Shown here: positions 13,325 to 20,968 of the stretch, one piece after another
Layout: every line of letters starts with the position of its first letter
How positions within the stretch are numbered: the first letter of the stretch is position 1
Source of the DNA: a virus
Length of the DNA stretch: 64,000 nucleotides
Virus record (IMG/VR): IMGVR_UViG_3300033233_000006
Coordinates: 1-64,000 of that record
Strand: one strand, 5' to 3'
Notes under the pieces: model-generated
The model's input: the letters and a program-made list of their open reading frames with translations, nothing else
Told to the model about the DNA's origin: nothing
The model's database searches: none
Made by a program: the position numbers and the translations under genes

Positions 13325-14701
13325 TTAGTACTTCGCTCCGGCGAGCCCCGACGCGCTCACGAAGCCCTCCGCACCCGGCAGCGGCCCCATGACCTCCGTC
13401 TCGGCGTCCTCGGCGCCGACAGCGGTCGGCTTGACCGCCTCGGTGCCCTTCTCGCCCTTCGCCGTGATCCGCTCGAAGAGCTTCTGCTGGCTCGACGAGG
13501 CGAAGGTTCCGTACTTCTCGACCTTCGCGGCGATGTCCTTGAGCGTGCCCTGCTCCCAACCGTTGAGCGCGCCGAGCTTGGTCGGATCGGCGAGCACGGC
13601 GAGTCCGGCGTCGATCACCGGCTTGGCGGCGGCCTTGGCCGCCTCCTTTGCCGCGTCGATCGCGACCTTGCTCGCCTCGGCCTTCGCGAGCAGCTTGAGG
13701 AGGAAGCCCTTCTGGCTCTCCGACGCGAAGCTGCCGTAGCTCTTGACCTTGCGGCAGATGTCCTTGACCGCGCCCTGCTCGTAGCTGTTGAGGCGGTCGA
13801 GCTTCTCCTTCGAGCCGAGCACCTCGGTCCCGCGGTCGAGGAGCTGCTGGATCTCGGTCGCCTTGGCCTTCGCGAGCGCGAGCGCCGCGATCTGCTCCGG
13901 CGTGAGGGGAGCGGGGAGCGACCCGTCCGGCTCGATCGAGGAGCTGGTCGCCTCGGCGGCGCCAACCGCGGCGCCCTCCATCTCGGCTTCGAGCTGCATC
14001 TCGTCCTTCTCGACCGTCACGGGGGTCGTGCCGGGCGTCCACGTCTCGATCTTCTTGAGCGCGTTGGCGAAGAGGCTGACCGCCTTCGCCGATCCCCACT
14101 TCCGCTTGAGCGTGTGCCGGTGCGGGCTCGCCGCCTTGTAGCCGATCTTCGCGAGCGCCCGACGCTCGTACCAGTCGATCGGGCACTTCTCGGTCGCGTG
14201 GAAGCTCGGGAGCGCGTGGTTCGCCTTGAGCTTCGCCTGCGCGGCGTTGAACCGCTCGATCGCCTTCTCGGTCGTCTCCAGCCCCGCCTTCACGAGCGCG
14301 TTGCCGATCGCCTGCTCGTTCTTGGCATCCTTCTCCTTCGCCATCTCGATCTTCCACCGCTTGAGCAGTTCGAGCTTCTCGACCGACTCCGGCAAGGCAT
14401 CCATCCAGTCACTTATGCACACCGAGCCGACCGGGTTGAACACCACCTCGGCGGTCCGGGTGATCCCCTTCGTGATCGCGGCGATCGCGACCGTCAGGTC
14501 CGGCGCGTCGAACTTGATCGCGAAGAGCCAGAGGAGGTGCTGCTGGCCGCAGAGCGTGCAGGTTCCGCCCTCGGGCGTGTTGTCCTTGCCGAGAAACTGG
14601 GGGTGCGCGTACTTCGCGTCCCAGTCCGAGACGCCGAACTTCTTGAACGTTTCCGCCCTCTTGAGATTGTGGTCGGAAGCCGTCGCCTTCGAGAGAGCCA
14701 T
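13325..14701 (-). CDS. Zinc-finger protein with two ~55-residue C-terminal repeats
   Basis: 458 residues. An N-terminal motif (CTLCGQQHLLWLF, about 48-60, then FNPVGSVCISDW) suggests a zinc site. Two copies of a motif follow: LNSYEQGAVKDICRKV-KSYGSFASESQ (about 303-330) and LNGWEQGTLKDIAAKV-EKYGTFASSSQ (about 390-415). Each has the W/Y-E-Q ... I..K...YG.F...Q pattern found in small modules attached to phage and bacterial DNA-processing proteins. The linker is disordered. A nucleic-acid role is likely but unproven. AAGGAG precedes ATG 14701. Confidence 0.7.
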   Translation of the reverse strand: MALSKATASDHNLKRAETFKKFGVSDWDAKYAHPQFLGKDNTPEGGTCTLCGQQHLLWLFAIKFDAPDLTVAIAAITKGITRTAEVVFNPVGSVCISDWMDALPESVEKLELLKRWKIEMAKEKDAKNEQAIGNALVKAGLETTEKAIERFNAAQAKLKANHALPSFHATEKCPIDWYERRALAKIGYKAASPHRHTLKRKWGSAKAVSLFANALKKIETWTPGTTPVTVEKDEMQLEAEMEGAAVGAAEATSSSIEPDGSLPAPLTPEQIAALALAKAKATEIQQLLDRGTEVLGSKEKLDRLNSYEQGAVKDICRKVKSYGSFASESQKGFLLKLLAKAEASKVAIDAAKEAAKAAAKPVIDAGLAVLADPTKLGALNGWEQGTLKDIAAKVEKYGTFASSSQQKLFERITAKGEKGTEAVKPTAVGAEDAETEVMGPLPGAEGFVSASGLAGAKY

Positions 14702-14727
14702 GTTTCGCGGTCTCCTTCAACTAGTGA

Positions 14728-14751
14728 ACACCGGCACGTCGAGGAGTTGCA
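14728..14751 (-). promoter_or_regulatory. TGCAACTC-N12-GTGT promoter-like element
   Basis: TGCAACTC, 12 nt, GTGTTC, 26 nt before ATG 14701. Confidence 0.65.
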
Positions 14752-14768
14752 GTAAGTTATACCTCACG

Positions 14769-14776
14769 GGTAGAAT
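14769..14776 (+). promoter_or_regulatory. GGTAGAAT box for the plus-strand HNH gene
   Basis: CGGGTAGAATAGCG about 40 nt before the GTG at 14818; the only plus-strand promoter candidate in this minus-strand region. Confidence 0.4.
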
Positions 14777-14817
14777 AGCGAAGCGCGTAGTCGTAAGCCG
14801 ACGCGGCGGAGGTTCTT

Positions 14818-15321
14818 GTGCGATCCCACGGCGAAGGGGGCCGGAAACCCTCGCGTCTATATCTGGCGTGGACGCGGATGCGGCGCCGGTGCAATAACCC
14901 CAACCACAACACCTATGCCCACTACGGCGGGCGCGGTGTGCGGGTCGTCCCAGAATGGGACGACTTTGTCGTCTTCCGCGATTACGTGGTCGCCAATCTC
15001 GGCGAACCGCCACCTCGGTCGTCGATCGACCGGATCGACAACAACGGCAACTACGCTCCGGGGAACATCCGGCTTGCCACAGCCAAACAGCAAGCGCGCA
15101 ATCGCCGAAGCGGTCGACACATTACCCATCCCGGCACTGGCGAGATGCTCCTCTTGTGCGAATGGGCTGAGCGCCTTCACTCGACGCCAAGCGTCCTGCT
15201 CATGCGCATCAAGATGGGCTGGCCGCTCGAACGCGCGCTGAGTGAACCAGTCGACCGAACGGCGGGACGCTTCCGATCGAAGTCAGCTCTCCGACGGTCC
15301 AAACGCGCGAGGGGCTACTAG
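14818..15321 (+). CDS. HNH homing-type endonuclease, inserted against gene direction
   Basis: 167 residues. The pattern SRLYLAWTRMRRRCNNPN...YAHYGGRGVRVVPEWDDFVVF...SIDRIDNNGNYAPGNIRLAT is that of a common free-standing phage nuclease with an AP2/HNH-like core. GTG 14818 has GGAGG at good spacing. It lies on the plus strand between minus-strand genes, with its own promoter candidate and a terminator, as expected for a recent mobile insertion. Confidence 0.85.
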   Translation: MRSHGEGGRKPSRLYLAWTRMRRRCNNPNHNTYAHYGGRGVRVVPEWDDFVVFRDYVVANLGEPPPRSSIDRIDNNGNYAPGNIRLATAKQQARNRRSGRHITHPGTGEMLLLCEWAERLHSTPSVLLMRIKMGWPLERALSEPVDRTAGRFRSKSALRRSKRARGY

Positions 15322-15335
15322 CGGGCACCATTCGG

Positions 15336-15372
15336 GGGGCGGGGAGTCGAGACCGTCCCGGCTCCCCGCCCC
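15336..15372. terminator. Bidirectional terminator between convergent genes
   Basis: GGGGCGGGGAG and CTCCCCGCCCC form an 11-bp perfect stem with a 15-nt loop between the plus HNH gene and the minus gene ending at 15385. Confidence 0.65.
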
Positions 15373-15384
15373 AAGGATCGTAGG

Positions 15385-15714
15385 TCACTTCACCCCTTCG
15401 AGGAGCCGCACGAGCATCCGCACCGCGCGGTCCTGCTCCGCGGCGCACGCCGTCACCAGCTCGATCACGAGCGAGCCTTCGGAGACGTTGATCACCCACT
15501 CCTCGGCGGCCACATCGCTCAGCTCGCACGCGCGAGCGGCGAGCTTGAACGTCGTCGCCGCGACGGCGCGGTAGTCGCCGCTGTGAACCCCGTCGAGCGT
15601 GAGAACCGCCGACATGCGCGAGGAGCTGGCGAACACGACGCCACTCGCCGTCACCCACGACATGCCGCCCGCCCTGGGCGTCTCGACGGCCTTCGCCTTC
15701 ACCCGGATCACCAT
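15385..15714 (-). CDS. Small protein of unknown function
   Basis: 109 residues, MVIRVKAKAVETP...; beta-rich N-terminus and a C-terminal helix (QDRAVRMLVRLLEGVK). GAGGAG precedes ATG 15714. Confidence 0.7.
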   Translation of the reverse strand: MVIRVKAKAVETPRAGGMSWVTASGVVFASSSRMSAVLTLDGVHSGDYRAVAATTFKLAARACELSDVAAEEWVINVSEGSLVIELVTACAAEQDRAVRMLVRLLEGVK

Positions 15715-15738
15715 GGTTCACGTCTCCTCGATCACCCA

Positions 15739-15762
15739 ACACGCGAGCGCCAACGAGTTGCA
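15739..15762 (-). promoter_or_regulatory. TGCAACTC-N12-GTGT promoter-like element
   Basis: TGCAACTC, 12 nt, GTGTTG, 24 nt before ATG 15714. Confidence 0.65.
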
Positions 15763-15920
15763 GCAGCCATCTCCCCAAACAAAGCCGCGCGCGGGTTCCC
15801 GGAGTTGTCGGTCAGGGCCGTAGCCCCTCCGCTTCCCTCCGAGCCCGCGCGCGACCCCCGAAACGGCGTCCCCGAACGAGCGCGCGAAACCGTTCGCGCC
15901 TATTGTTTTACCCTCGGCCC

Positions 15921-16136
15921 CTAGACCTCGTCGCTATCGCCAAGTGCCGGGCAGTAGTTGAGGTGAGCGAGCACCGCGCCGCGAAACTTCGCGTGGTCGA
16001 GCGAGAGCCGGAACGCCCGACTCTTGATCCAGGCTTCGATCTCCTCGCCCAGCTCGGCAGCGAGCTGGAGCACCGGAGCGCCCGGTTCCGCCTTCCCGGC
16101 GAGCGCGCCCATCGTCCGCTTCTTCGGCTTGCCCAT
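15921..16136 (-). CDS. Small basic protein of unknown function
   Basis: 71 residues, MGKPKKRTMGALAG...; helices (PVLQLAAELGEEIEAWIK, KFRGAVLAHLNY). GGAGGA before ATG 16136. Confidence 0.65.
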   Translation of the reverse strand: MGKPKKRTMGALAGKAEPGAPVLQLAAELGEEIEAWIKSRAFRLSLDHAKFRGAVLAHLNYCPALGDSDEV

Positions 16137-16158
16137 GTTCGCGTCCTCCGCCCCCATG

Positions 16159-16182
16159 ACACCCGAACCTCGACGAGTTGCA
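16159..16182 (-). promoter_or_regulatory. TGCAACTC-N12-GTGT promoter-like element
   Basis: TGCAACTC, 12 nt, GTGTCA, 22 nt before ATG 16136. Confidence 0.65.
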
Positions 16183-16212
16183 GTTCGCTTCCCGTTCGCT
16201 ACCGAGAGGAGC

Positions 16213-16245
16213 GGGGAGGGACCGGGAACACCCCAGTCCCTCCCC
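16213..16245 (-). terminator. Hairpin terminator after the 16284 gene
   Basis: GGGGAGGGAC and GTCCCTCCCC, a 10-bp stem with a 13-nt loop, downstream of the gene ending at 16284. Confidence 0.55.
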
Positions 16246-16283
16246 ATAGAACGCGTGAACACGGAGATTGAGTTGGTCGCGTC

Positions 16284-16541
16284 CTACTCGAACGCGGAGT
16301 TGAGCTGGTCGGCGAGCCCGTCGATCTCGCCCATCGAGAGCGGCGAGCCGTGGTAGCCAGCGATCGTCGCCAGCCCGTCCTCGTCCGGCGTCTGGCCCTC
16401 CAGCAAGTCCTGGTGGCGCCGGAGAGCTGCGAGGATCGTGTCGAGCTGCCGGAGCGTGAGCGGCACCTCGGCCTGGCTCCGGCTCGTGTTCCTGAACACC
16501 GGCTTCTTGTCGGCCTTCGGCTTCTTGTTCGTCTTCGCCAT
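16284..16541 (-). CDS. Small helical protein
   Basis: 85 residues: basic head (MAKTNKKPKADKKP), helix LTLRQLDTILAALRRHQDLL and IDGLADQLNSAFE. GAGGAGG precedes ATG 16541. Function unknown. Confidence 0.7.
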   Translation of the reverse strand: MAKTNKKPKADKKPVFRNTSRSQAEVPLTLRQLDTILAALRRHQDLLEGQTPDEDGLATIAGYHGSPLSMGEIDGLADQLNSAFE

Positions 16542-16560
16542 GTTCGTCCTCCTCGACCCC

Positions 16561-16764
16561 TCAACCCGCGACCGTCGAGGAGTTGCAGCCCGTGTTCGCT
16601 TCCTTGGTCCGCTTGTTCATGCACCGCGCGATCTGTTCCGCCTCGAAGCGGTAGCAGCCGAAGCTTTTGCACTCGCCCGTGACTCGGTCGAAGACCTCGA
16701 AGCAGTCGGGCCGCTCCCACCTCTCGGCGAAGCGCCGAACTCCGAACCTCCTCGGCTTGCCCAC
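16561..16764 (-). CDS. Small basic protein of unknown function
   Basis: 67 residues from GTG 16764. Beta section RPDCFEVFDRVTGECKSFGC, then a short basic helix. The last residues are encoded by the promoter element of the next gene. Confidence 0.6.
   Translation of the reverse strand: MGKPRRFGVRRFAERWERPDCFEVFDRVTGECKSFGCYRFEAEQIARCMNKRTKEANTGCNSSTVAG
16564..16587 (-). promoter_or_regulatory. TGCAACTC-N12-GGGT promoter-like element
   Basis: Variant with GGGT in place of GTGT; 22 nt before ATG 16541. It overlaps the C-terminal codons (CNSST) of the upstream gene. Confidence 0.55.
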
Positions 16765-16765
16765 G

Positions 16766-17011
16766 CTACACCACCAGCGCTTGCGCGAGGTGCCGGAGGA
16801 AGTGACGCACGTCGCCGTTCACGAAGTCGATCCGGCGGAGCTTGTCGCCGATCTCTCGCTGCTCGGCGAGCGGCGCCGACTTGATCGCGTCGATCACGAC
16901 GCCGTAGCTCATGCCGAAGTTGGGCCCGGACGGGCCGTCAACCGTGAACGTCTCGTCCCGGTCGATCCCCTTCTCCGCGAAGAACTTCTTGAGGTAGCTG
17001 GTGGTCCTCAT
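16766..17011 (-). CDS. Small protein of unknown function
   Basis: 81 residues, MRTTSYLKKFFAEKG... with a C-terminal helical half (LAEQREIGDKLRRIDF, RHFLRHLAQALVV). GAGGAGGA precedes ATG 17011. Confidence 0.65.
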   Translation of the reverse strand: MRTTSYLKKFFAEKGIDRDETFTVDGPSGPNFGMSYGVVIDAIKSAPLAEQREIGDKLRRIDFVNGDVRHFLRHLAQALVV

Positions 17012-17035
17012 GCTCGCGTCCTCCTCGATTACCTG

Positions 17036-17059
17036 ACACCCGAACCCGGACGAGTTGCA
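17036..17059 (-). promoter_or_regulatory. TGCAACTC-N12-GTGT promoter-like element
   Basis: TGCAACTC, 12 nt, GTGTCA, 24 nt before ATG 17011. Confidence 0.65.
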
Positions 17060-17062
17060 GCC

Positions 17063-17386
17063 CTAATCGAGCAAAGCGTCGAGTCGCGCCCGAGCGTCGG
17101 CGACCCTCGCCGCGCAGCTGAACGGTCGCCGTGCGCATTTCTGCGCGTCGTCGAAGCTCACGTAGCGCGAGCCGCACCGCTCGCACGCGTGCCCAGCCAC
17201 GCACGGTGCCGCGTCGAGGAGCGACTGCATCCGCCCGCGCTCGATCAGCTCCTCGCGGCTCTCGACCCCGAGAGCGTTGAGCGCCTGCTTGAGCGCCTGG
17301 GGGTCGTGCTCGGCGAGGAATCCGTGAATCCGCGCATCGAGAACCATGACTGACAGCGCCCGTGTGAGCTTCGTCTCCCCGTCCAC
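17063..17386 (-). CDS. Small cysteine-rich protein, likely zinc-binding
   Basis: 107 residues from GTG 17386. A helical first half (ALKQALNALGVESREELI) and a zinc-like half with C, CERCG and CARRPFSC. Follows the winged-helix gene by one base. Confidence 0.65.
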   Translation of the reverse strand: MDGETKLTRALSVMVLDARIHGFLAEHDPQALKQALNALGVESREELIERGRMQSLLDAAPCVAGHACERCGSRYVSFDDAQKCARRPFSCAARVADARARLDALLD

Positions 17387-17387
17387 G

Positions 17388-17762
17388 CTACACCTCCTCC
17401 GCGGCGAGGATCACCCGAACAGCCGCGGCCAGCTCTCGCCCGAGCCCCGCGGCGACCGCGTCGTTGTCGTTGCCGATGCCTTCGATCTCCTTGACGAGCT
17501 GGAGCGCCAAGCTCCGGGCCCCGAGCACGAGTGCCTTGCGCCCCTTGGCCGTGATGCGGACATCGGCAAGCCCACCGCCAGCGCTCTCCCCAGCACGCGT
17601 CGTGACCGAGACGAGTCCGGCGTCTCGAAGCTCCGAGACGATGGACCAGCCAGCGAGAGACGGCGAGCACACGAGCGGTCCGCCCGACTCGGCGAGCCGG
17701 AGAAGCGTGTAGGTCTGGTCCTTGTCGAGCGCTGCGAGCTTCTTGGTCGCCTTCGCGTCCAT
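17388..17762 (-). CDS. Winged-helix-like DNA-binding protein
   Basis: 124 residues, MDAKATKKLAALDK... Residues 15-75 read helix-helix-helix-wing (YTLLRLAESGG, GWSIVSELRDAGLVSVTT, VRITAKGRKALV), the arrangement of MarR/PadR-type winged helices. Probably a phage transcription regulator. GAGGAG precedes ATG 17762. Confidence 0.6.
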   Translation of the reverse strand: MDAKATKKLAALDKDQTYTLLRLAESGGPLVCSPSLAGWSIVSELRDAGLVSVTTRAGESAGGGLADVRITAKGRKALVLGARSLALQLVKEIEGIGNDNDAVAAGLGRELAAAVRVILAAEEV

Positions 17763-17784
17763 GTTCGTTCTCCTCGATACCTCA

Positions 17785-17808
17785 ACACCCGACCGCCGAC
17801 GAGTTGCA
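17785..17808 (-). promoter_or_regulatory. TGCAACTC-N12-GTGT promoter-like element
   Basis: TGCAACTC, 12 nt, GTGTTG, 22 nt before ATG 17762. A GGTAGAAC box lies just upstream (17822-17829). Confidence 0.65.
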
Positions 17809-17858
17809 GCCGCTCGATCCCGTTCTACCCTCGGCTGTTATGCGCGAGAGAGCAGGCA

Positions 17859-17882
17859 CCGGGGAGGAGCCACCCTCCCCGG
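17859..17882 (-). terminator. Hairpin terminator
   Basis: CCGGGGAGG and CCTCCCCGG, a 9-bp perfect stem, between the gene ending at 17964 and the winged-helix promoter. Confidence 0.5.
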
Positions 17883-17963
17883 CACCCTAGCCCGTACTCT
17901 TTCACGGTCACGATCCCCCGCGATCCGACGGGCCTCAAAACCGTCGAGGGACCGGGCTTGGTG

Positions 17964-18419
17964 CTACGCCTCGATCACGTCACCGCGGGAGACCTTCTCC
18001 TCGCCGTGCTCGAAGGCGACCTTGAGCGACGGGAACCCCTCGCGCTCGAACGTCACGCGGCCCTCGCCGAACTCCGCGTGGAACACCGCGCGACCCCCGA
18101 GCACCTTGCGACCGCGCGTGAAGACGAGCTTCTGCGCGCCGCGCGCCAGCCGCTCCTCCTCCGAGACCGGCGCCATGTCCACGAGGCGGTAGCTGTTCTC
18201 GCCGCTCGCCTCGATCACCCAGCCCTGGCAGCGGAGCTGGAAGACGCGCCACGAGACGGACGCGAGCGACAGCCCGCTCTTCTCGGCGAGCGTGTCCTTG
18301 TGGACGTACTCGCCCACGGCGTCGAAGAGGAGCGCGTCCACCGTCTCGGCGCGCTCACCCATGGGGTGACCCTCGCGCTCGGCGTCATACGTCCTGGTGG
18401 TCGTCGTCTCGGTGTTCAT
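17964..18419 (-). CDS. Winged-helix/HTH protein
   Basis: 151 residues, MNTETTTTRTYDAER... Residues 40-75 (DTLAEKSGLSLASVSWRVFQLRCQGWVIEAS) form a helix-turn-helix with a wing-like strand. The C-terminal half is beta-rich (GRKVLGGRAVFHAEFGEG). Probably a DNA-binding regulator. GGAG lies before ATG 18419. Confidence 0.6.
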   Translation of the reverse strand: MNTETTTTRTYDAEREGHPMGERAETVDALLFDAVGEYVHKDTLAEKSGLSLASVSWRVFQLRCQGWVIEASGENSYRLVDMAPVSEEERLARGAQKLVFTRGRKVLGGRAVFHAEFGEGRVTFEREGFPSLKVAFEHGEEKVSRGDVIEA

Positions 18420-18546
18420 GGCGTTCTCGGCTCCTGGGAGGGTTGGCCGGATCACCGGACCGCCACACGCGGTCCTCGCGTCCGGGGTTGTCGGAGGCGT
18501 CACACTCGCCCCCCTCGCTCTCCTGAACGACTCGTGTCTCGATTCC

Positions 18547-18630
18547 TTACGGCGTCTTCTCCGTCACCTTGATCGCGAGCTTCTTCGTCACCTTGATCGA
18601 GAGGCGACGCGTCACCTTGATCGGCCCCAT
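18547..18630 (-). CDS. 27-residue peptide with three IKVT repeats
   Basis: MGPIKVTRRLSIKVTKKLAI... then KVTEKTP: three copies of I-K-V-T followed by two charged residues. The same GAGGAGAACGAAC leader as other genes here precedes ATG 18630, and a TGCAACTC element lies upstream, so it is probably expressed. Predicted to be a strongly basic strand-forming peptide; function unknown. Confidence 0.55.
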   Translation of the reverse strand: MGPIKVTRRLSIKVTKKLAIKVTEKTP

Positions 18631-18652
18631 GTTCGTTCTCCTCGACTCGTGA

Positions 18653-18676
18653 ACGCCGGCACCGGGAGGAGTTGCA
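18653..18676 (-). promoter_or_regulatory. TGCAACTC element in the loop of a 12-bp hairpin
   Basis: The TGCAACTC box (variant second half GCGT) sits between GGCACCGGGAGG and CCTCCCGGTGCC (about 18658-18689), a perfect 12-bp stem. The hairpin may end the upstream gene while the box starts the next transcript. Confidence 0.55.
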
Positions 18677-18718
18677 CCCTCCCGGTGCCTTTCTCGCAAC
18701 TAGGCCCCTCGTAAGGGG

Positions 18719-19033
18719 TTAGCCATCTTCGCCGCCCTTCGACGCGAGCGTGTTCGTCGGAACGTAGTGGGCGAGCACCATGTCCCGGACCGTGTCGAAG
18801 ACGAACGCGACAGCCGCGCGCCGCGTCTCCGGCGTGTCCGACCCCTCGCCGGAGGGGTACTTGATCGCCTTGTAAGCGGCGTGCTTCTCCGGCGCCGCGG
18901 CCTTGAGGAACCCCCGGAGCTGATCTCGGAGCATGGCCCCCACGACGGCGCCCTTCGTGATCGAGGTGACGCCGTTCGCGTCGAGGTGCGACCCGACCAC
19001 GTCATTCAGGTTGAGCCTCGCGTCTCCGTTCAC
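18719..19033 (-). CDS. Small helical protein of unknown function
   Basis: 104 residues from GTG 19033, preceded by GAGAGGGG. Helices VGAMLRDQLRGFLKAA and RRAAVAFVFDTVRDMVLAHY. Function unknown. Confidence 0.65.
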   Translation of the reverse strand: MNGDARLNLNDVVGSHLDANGVTSITKGAVVGAMLRDQLRGFLKAAAPEKHAAYKAIKYPSGEGSDTPETRRAAVAFVFDTVRDMVLAHYVPTNTLASKGGEDG

Positions 19034-19059
19034 GTTCCACGACCCCTCTCGGTCACTCA

Positions 19060-19083
19060 ACACGGGAACGAGGAGGAGTTGCA
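19060..19083 (-). promoter_or_regulatory. TGCAACTC-N12-GTGT promoter-like element
   Basis: TGCAACTC, 12 nt, GTGTTG, 26 nt before GTG 19033. Confidence 0.65.
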
Positions 19084-19822
19084 TTTCTGACGGTCGATTC
19101 CCACGACTCGCGTAAGCCTTGGGGACGTAACGGCTTCGACTCGACGTATCTTTAAAGCTTCGCAAGATACCCTCCCCGACTCGAAATCGCCCCGACTCGC
19201 CCTTCCGGGCCTCGACTCCTCGACTCGTCTTCGAGTCGAGCCACGGGGCTCCGGTAGCGCCAGGAATGGCATCGGCATCGGCGCCGACTCACGAGCGAAG
19301 GTGAAGCGGACATCTCCGAACATCTCGAACATCTCGAAAGGTTCAACCTCGAAGGTTCACCCACCCCCCCCTCCGGGGGGTGTCTCTCGCGAAGAACGAC
19401 TCAGCGCGTCGAAGTATCTCGACGAGGCACGACGCGACGTGTCGCGTCACGAATGCGACAACGAAGGACGACGACAGGACGACGCGAAGGACGACGCGAC
19501 GAGTCACGCGTCGTTCAGGCACGACGTGTGACAGGCACGACGTGTGAACGTAACATCAGGCCCGAGCGAAGCTCGTGCCTGATGTGGAGTGGCACGCCCC
19601 CGCCCCGCTGGGGCTTCGTGCGTTAGGGGAGGGTGGGGGGTGTCCAGAAGAGGCGGAAGAGGAGGTGGACTTTCGACTTCAACATCTCAAAACCTTTGAC
19701 GCTGCGCGTCATAGACCGCCACGAAGCCCGGTCGGTGGGCCAGGTCCGGGGTGGGTAGGGCGGGCCTGATCCGGGCTACCCAGGCGGGCCATCCTTGGCA
19801 CCCGAGCTGACCGGGAAAAACC
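19084..19822. other. Repeat-rich region without genes
   Basis: No supported gene. It holds clustered GACTCG words (19170-19290), AACATCTCG repeats (about 19315-19338), GGACGACG-type repeats (about 19460-19500), a tandem AGGCACGACGTGTGA pair (about 19517-19547) and a long hairpin. Gene direction is minus on both sides. It could be a replication origin, a long untranslated RNA or a regulatory hub; the sequence alone does not decide. Confidence 0.5.
19553..19585. repeat. Long inverted repeat
   Basis: ACATCAGGC...GAGC-gaa-GCTC...GCCTGATGT: 9-bp outer and 4-bp inner stems with a small internal loop. Confidence 0.65.
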
Positions 19823-20038
19823 TCACTCCAACTCCGCGAGCCACTCGACCGCAGAGAGCGGCTCCATCCGCGAGCTTTCGCGGTAGGTCCACGTTCCGTC
19901 GGGGGAACTCTTGTTCCAGTCGCCGTCGATCAAGACGAAGAGGCCACCGCCGGGGAGCATCCGAACGATCGTGCCGAGGTCGAACTTCTTCCCGCCGAAG
20001 TGCCACACGCGAATGCGATCACCCTCGTGAAGCTCCAT
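19823..20038 (-). CDS. SH3-like tagged protein, leaderless
   Basis: 71 residues, MELHEGDRIRVWHFG...DLGTIVRML...LFVLIDGDW, a small barrel ending PLSAVEWLAELE. ATG 20038 is 6 nt after TAGAAC and has no ribosome-binding site. Confidence 0.75.
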   Translation of the reverse strand: MELHEGDRIRVWHFGGKKFDLGTIVRMLPGGGLFVLIDGDWNKSSPDGTWTYRESSRMEPLSAVEWLAELE

Positions 20039-20044
20039 GCCCGC

Positions 20045-20052
20045 GTTCTACC
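20045..20052 (-). promoter_or_regulatory. GGTAGAAC box that also supplies the upstream stop codon
   Basis: GCAGGGTAGAAC: the TAG ends the upstream gene, and ATG follows TAGAAC after 6 nt. Confidence 0.55.
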
Positions 20053-20266
20053 CTGCGGAGCGGGGTGCGACCCTTCGGGTCTCTATCCCGCGCTTCACCT
20101 CGGCGAGCGCCCGACGACGGGCGAACCCGAGATGCGTCTTCTCGACCCAGTCCCGTCCCTGGCAGGCCCGGCAGAGGAAGCGGGCCTTGAAGCGGAGGTC
20201 GCGTCGGAAGGGCGAACCGATCCGGCGTCGTCCGCATCGGGCGCAACGGCCAACCTGGTAGCTCAT
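20048..20266 (-). CDS. Small zinc-ribbon protein
   Basis: 72 residues, MSYQVGRCARCGRRRIG... CARC (8-11) and CRAC (about 32-35) around a basic loop form a zinc ribbon; no C-terminal tag. ATGA overlap with the upstream gene. Confidence 0.7.
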   Translation of the reverse strand: MSYQVGRCARCGRRRIGSPFRRDLRFKARFLCRACQGRDWVEKTHLGFARRRALAEVKRGIETRRVAPRSAG

Positions 20267-20460
20267 GCCAGCGCTCCGAGCAGCTCGATCGGGTCGTAAT
20301 GGCGAAGCTCGTAGTCGTTGAACCAGGAGTCCCTCGTATCGCCCTCGAAGCGGACGGTGACCCTGCCGCCGTGCTGGTAGTGGACGACGCCGATCTGTTC
20401 GAGCCGTGCCACGCCGAGGAAGATGACGATGACTCGGTCGCCGGGCTGGAAGCCGTTCAT
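20263..20460 (-). CDS. SH3-like tagged protein
   Basis: 65 residues, MNGFQPGDRVIVIFLG...IGVVHYQHGGRVTVRF, ending HYDPIELLGALA. Starts and stops by ATGA overlap. Confidence 0.75.
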   Translation of the reverse strand: MNGFQPGDRVIVIFLGVARLEQIGVVHYQHGGRVTVRFEGDTRDSWFNDYELRHYDPIELLGALA

Positions 20461-20726
20461 GCGAGTTCCGCCAGAAGTTCGACGGGGTCGAGCAGCCGGA
20501 CGGACCTCTCCGGGACGCGGATCTCCCGGTCGTTGGCGTCGAGTCGGACGAGGAGCTTCAAGCCCTCGTCGATGACGATGCCGACGCCCGTGACGGTGCC
20601 CCGCAGATTGGGGAGGCCGCACTCCCCGCTCGCGTCTCCCTTCGCGTCCATGCACGCGACCAGGACGAGCTGCTTTCCCTTCGGATGGAGCGGGCAGAGG
20701 AGCTGGACGCGGTCGCCGATCTTCAT
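20457..20726 (-). CDS. SH3-like tagged protein
   Basis: 89 residues, MKIGDRVQLLCPLHPKG...LRGTVTGVGIVIDEGLKLLVRL, ending LLDPVELLAELA. Clear KOW-like barrel pattern; cysteines are scattered and do not form a zinc site. Confidence 0.75.
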   Translation of the reverse strand: MKIGDRVQLLCPLHPKGKQLVLVACMDAKGDASGECGLPNLRGTVTGVGIVIDEGLKLLVRLDANDREIRVPERSVRLLDPVELLAELA

Positions 20727-20968
20727 GCCAGCTCCGCCAGTAGCTCGATCACCGACACGGCTTCGAGCGTCTGGGGCGGATAGCCGGCGAGGAAGCCTCC
20801 GGCGTTGCTCCTCGGGAAGTAATCCCAGAGGACGTAGACGTAGGGCGTCCCGTCCCGGTCACGGACGAAACTGCCGGGCGACTCGTGGACGGTGCCGAAC
20901 ACGATTGACGCCTCTCGCTCGCCCCCTTTGGGGACGTAGCGAACGCGCGTTCCAGGCTCGAAATTCAT
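20723..20968 (-). CDS. SH3-like tagged protein
   Basis: 81 residues, MNFEPGTRVRYVPKGGE...VFGTVHESPG, ending AVSVIELLAELA. Aromatic-rich middle (YVYVLWDYF). Confidence 0.75.
   Translation of the reverse strand: MNFEPGTRVRYVPKGGEREASIVFGTVHESPGSFVRDRDGTPYVYVLWDYFPRSNAGGFLAGYPPQTLEAVSVIELLAELA

Noticed and set aside
19300-19550. CRISPR-like array in the repeat region
   Set aside because: Repeats are short, uneven and lack unique spacers of constant length; no cas genes are present.
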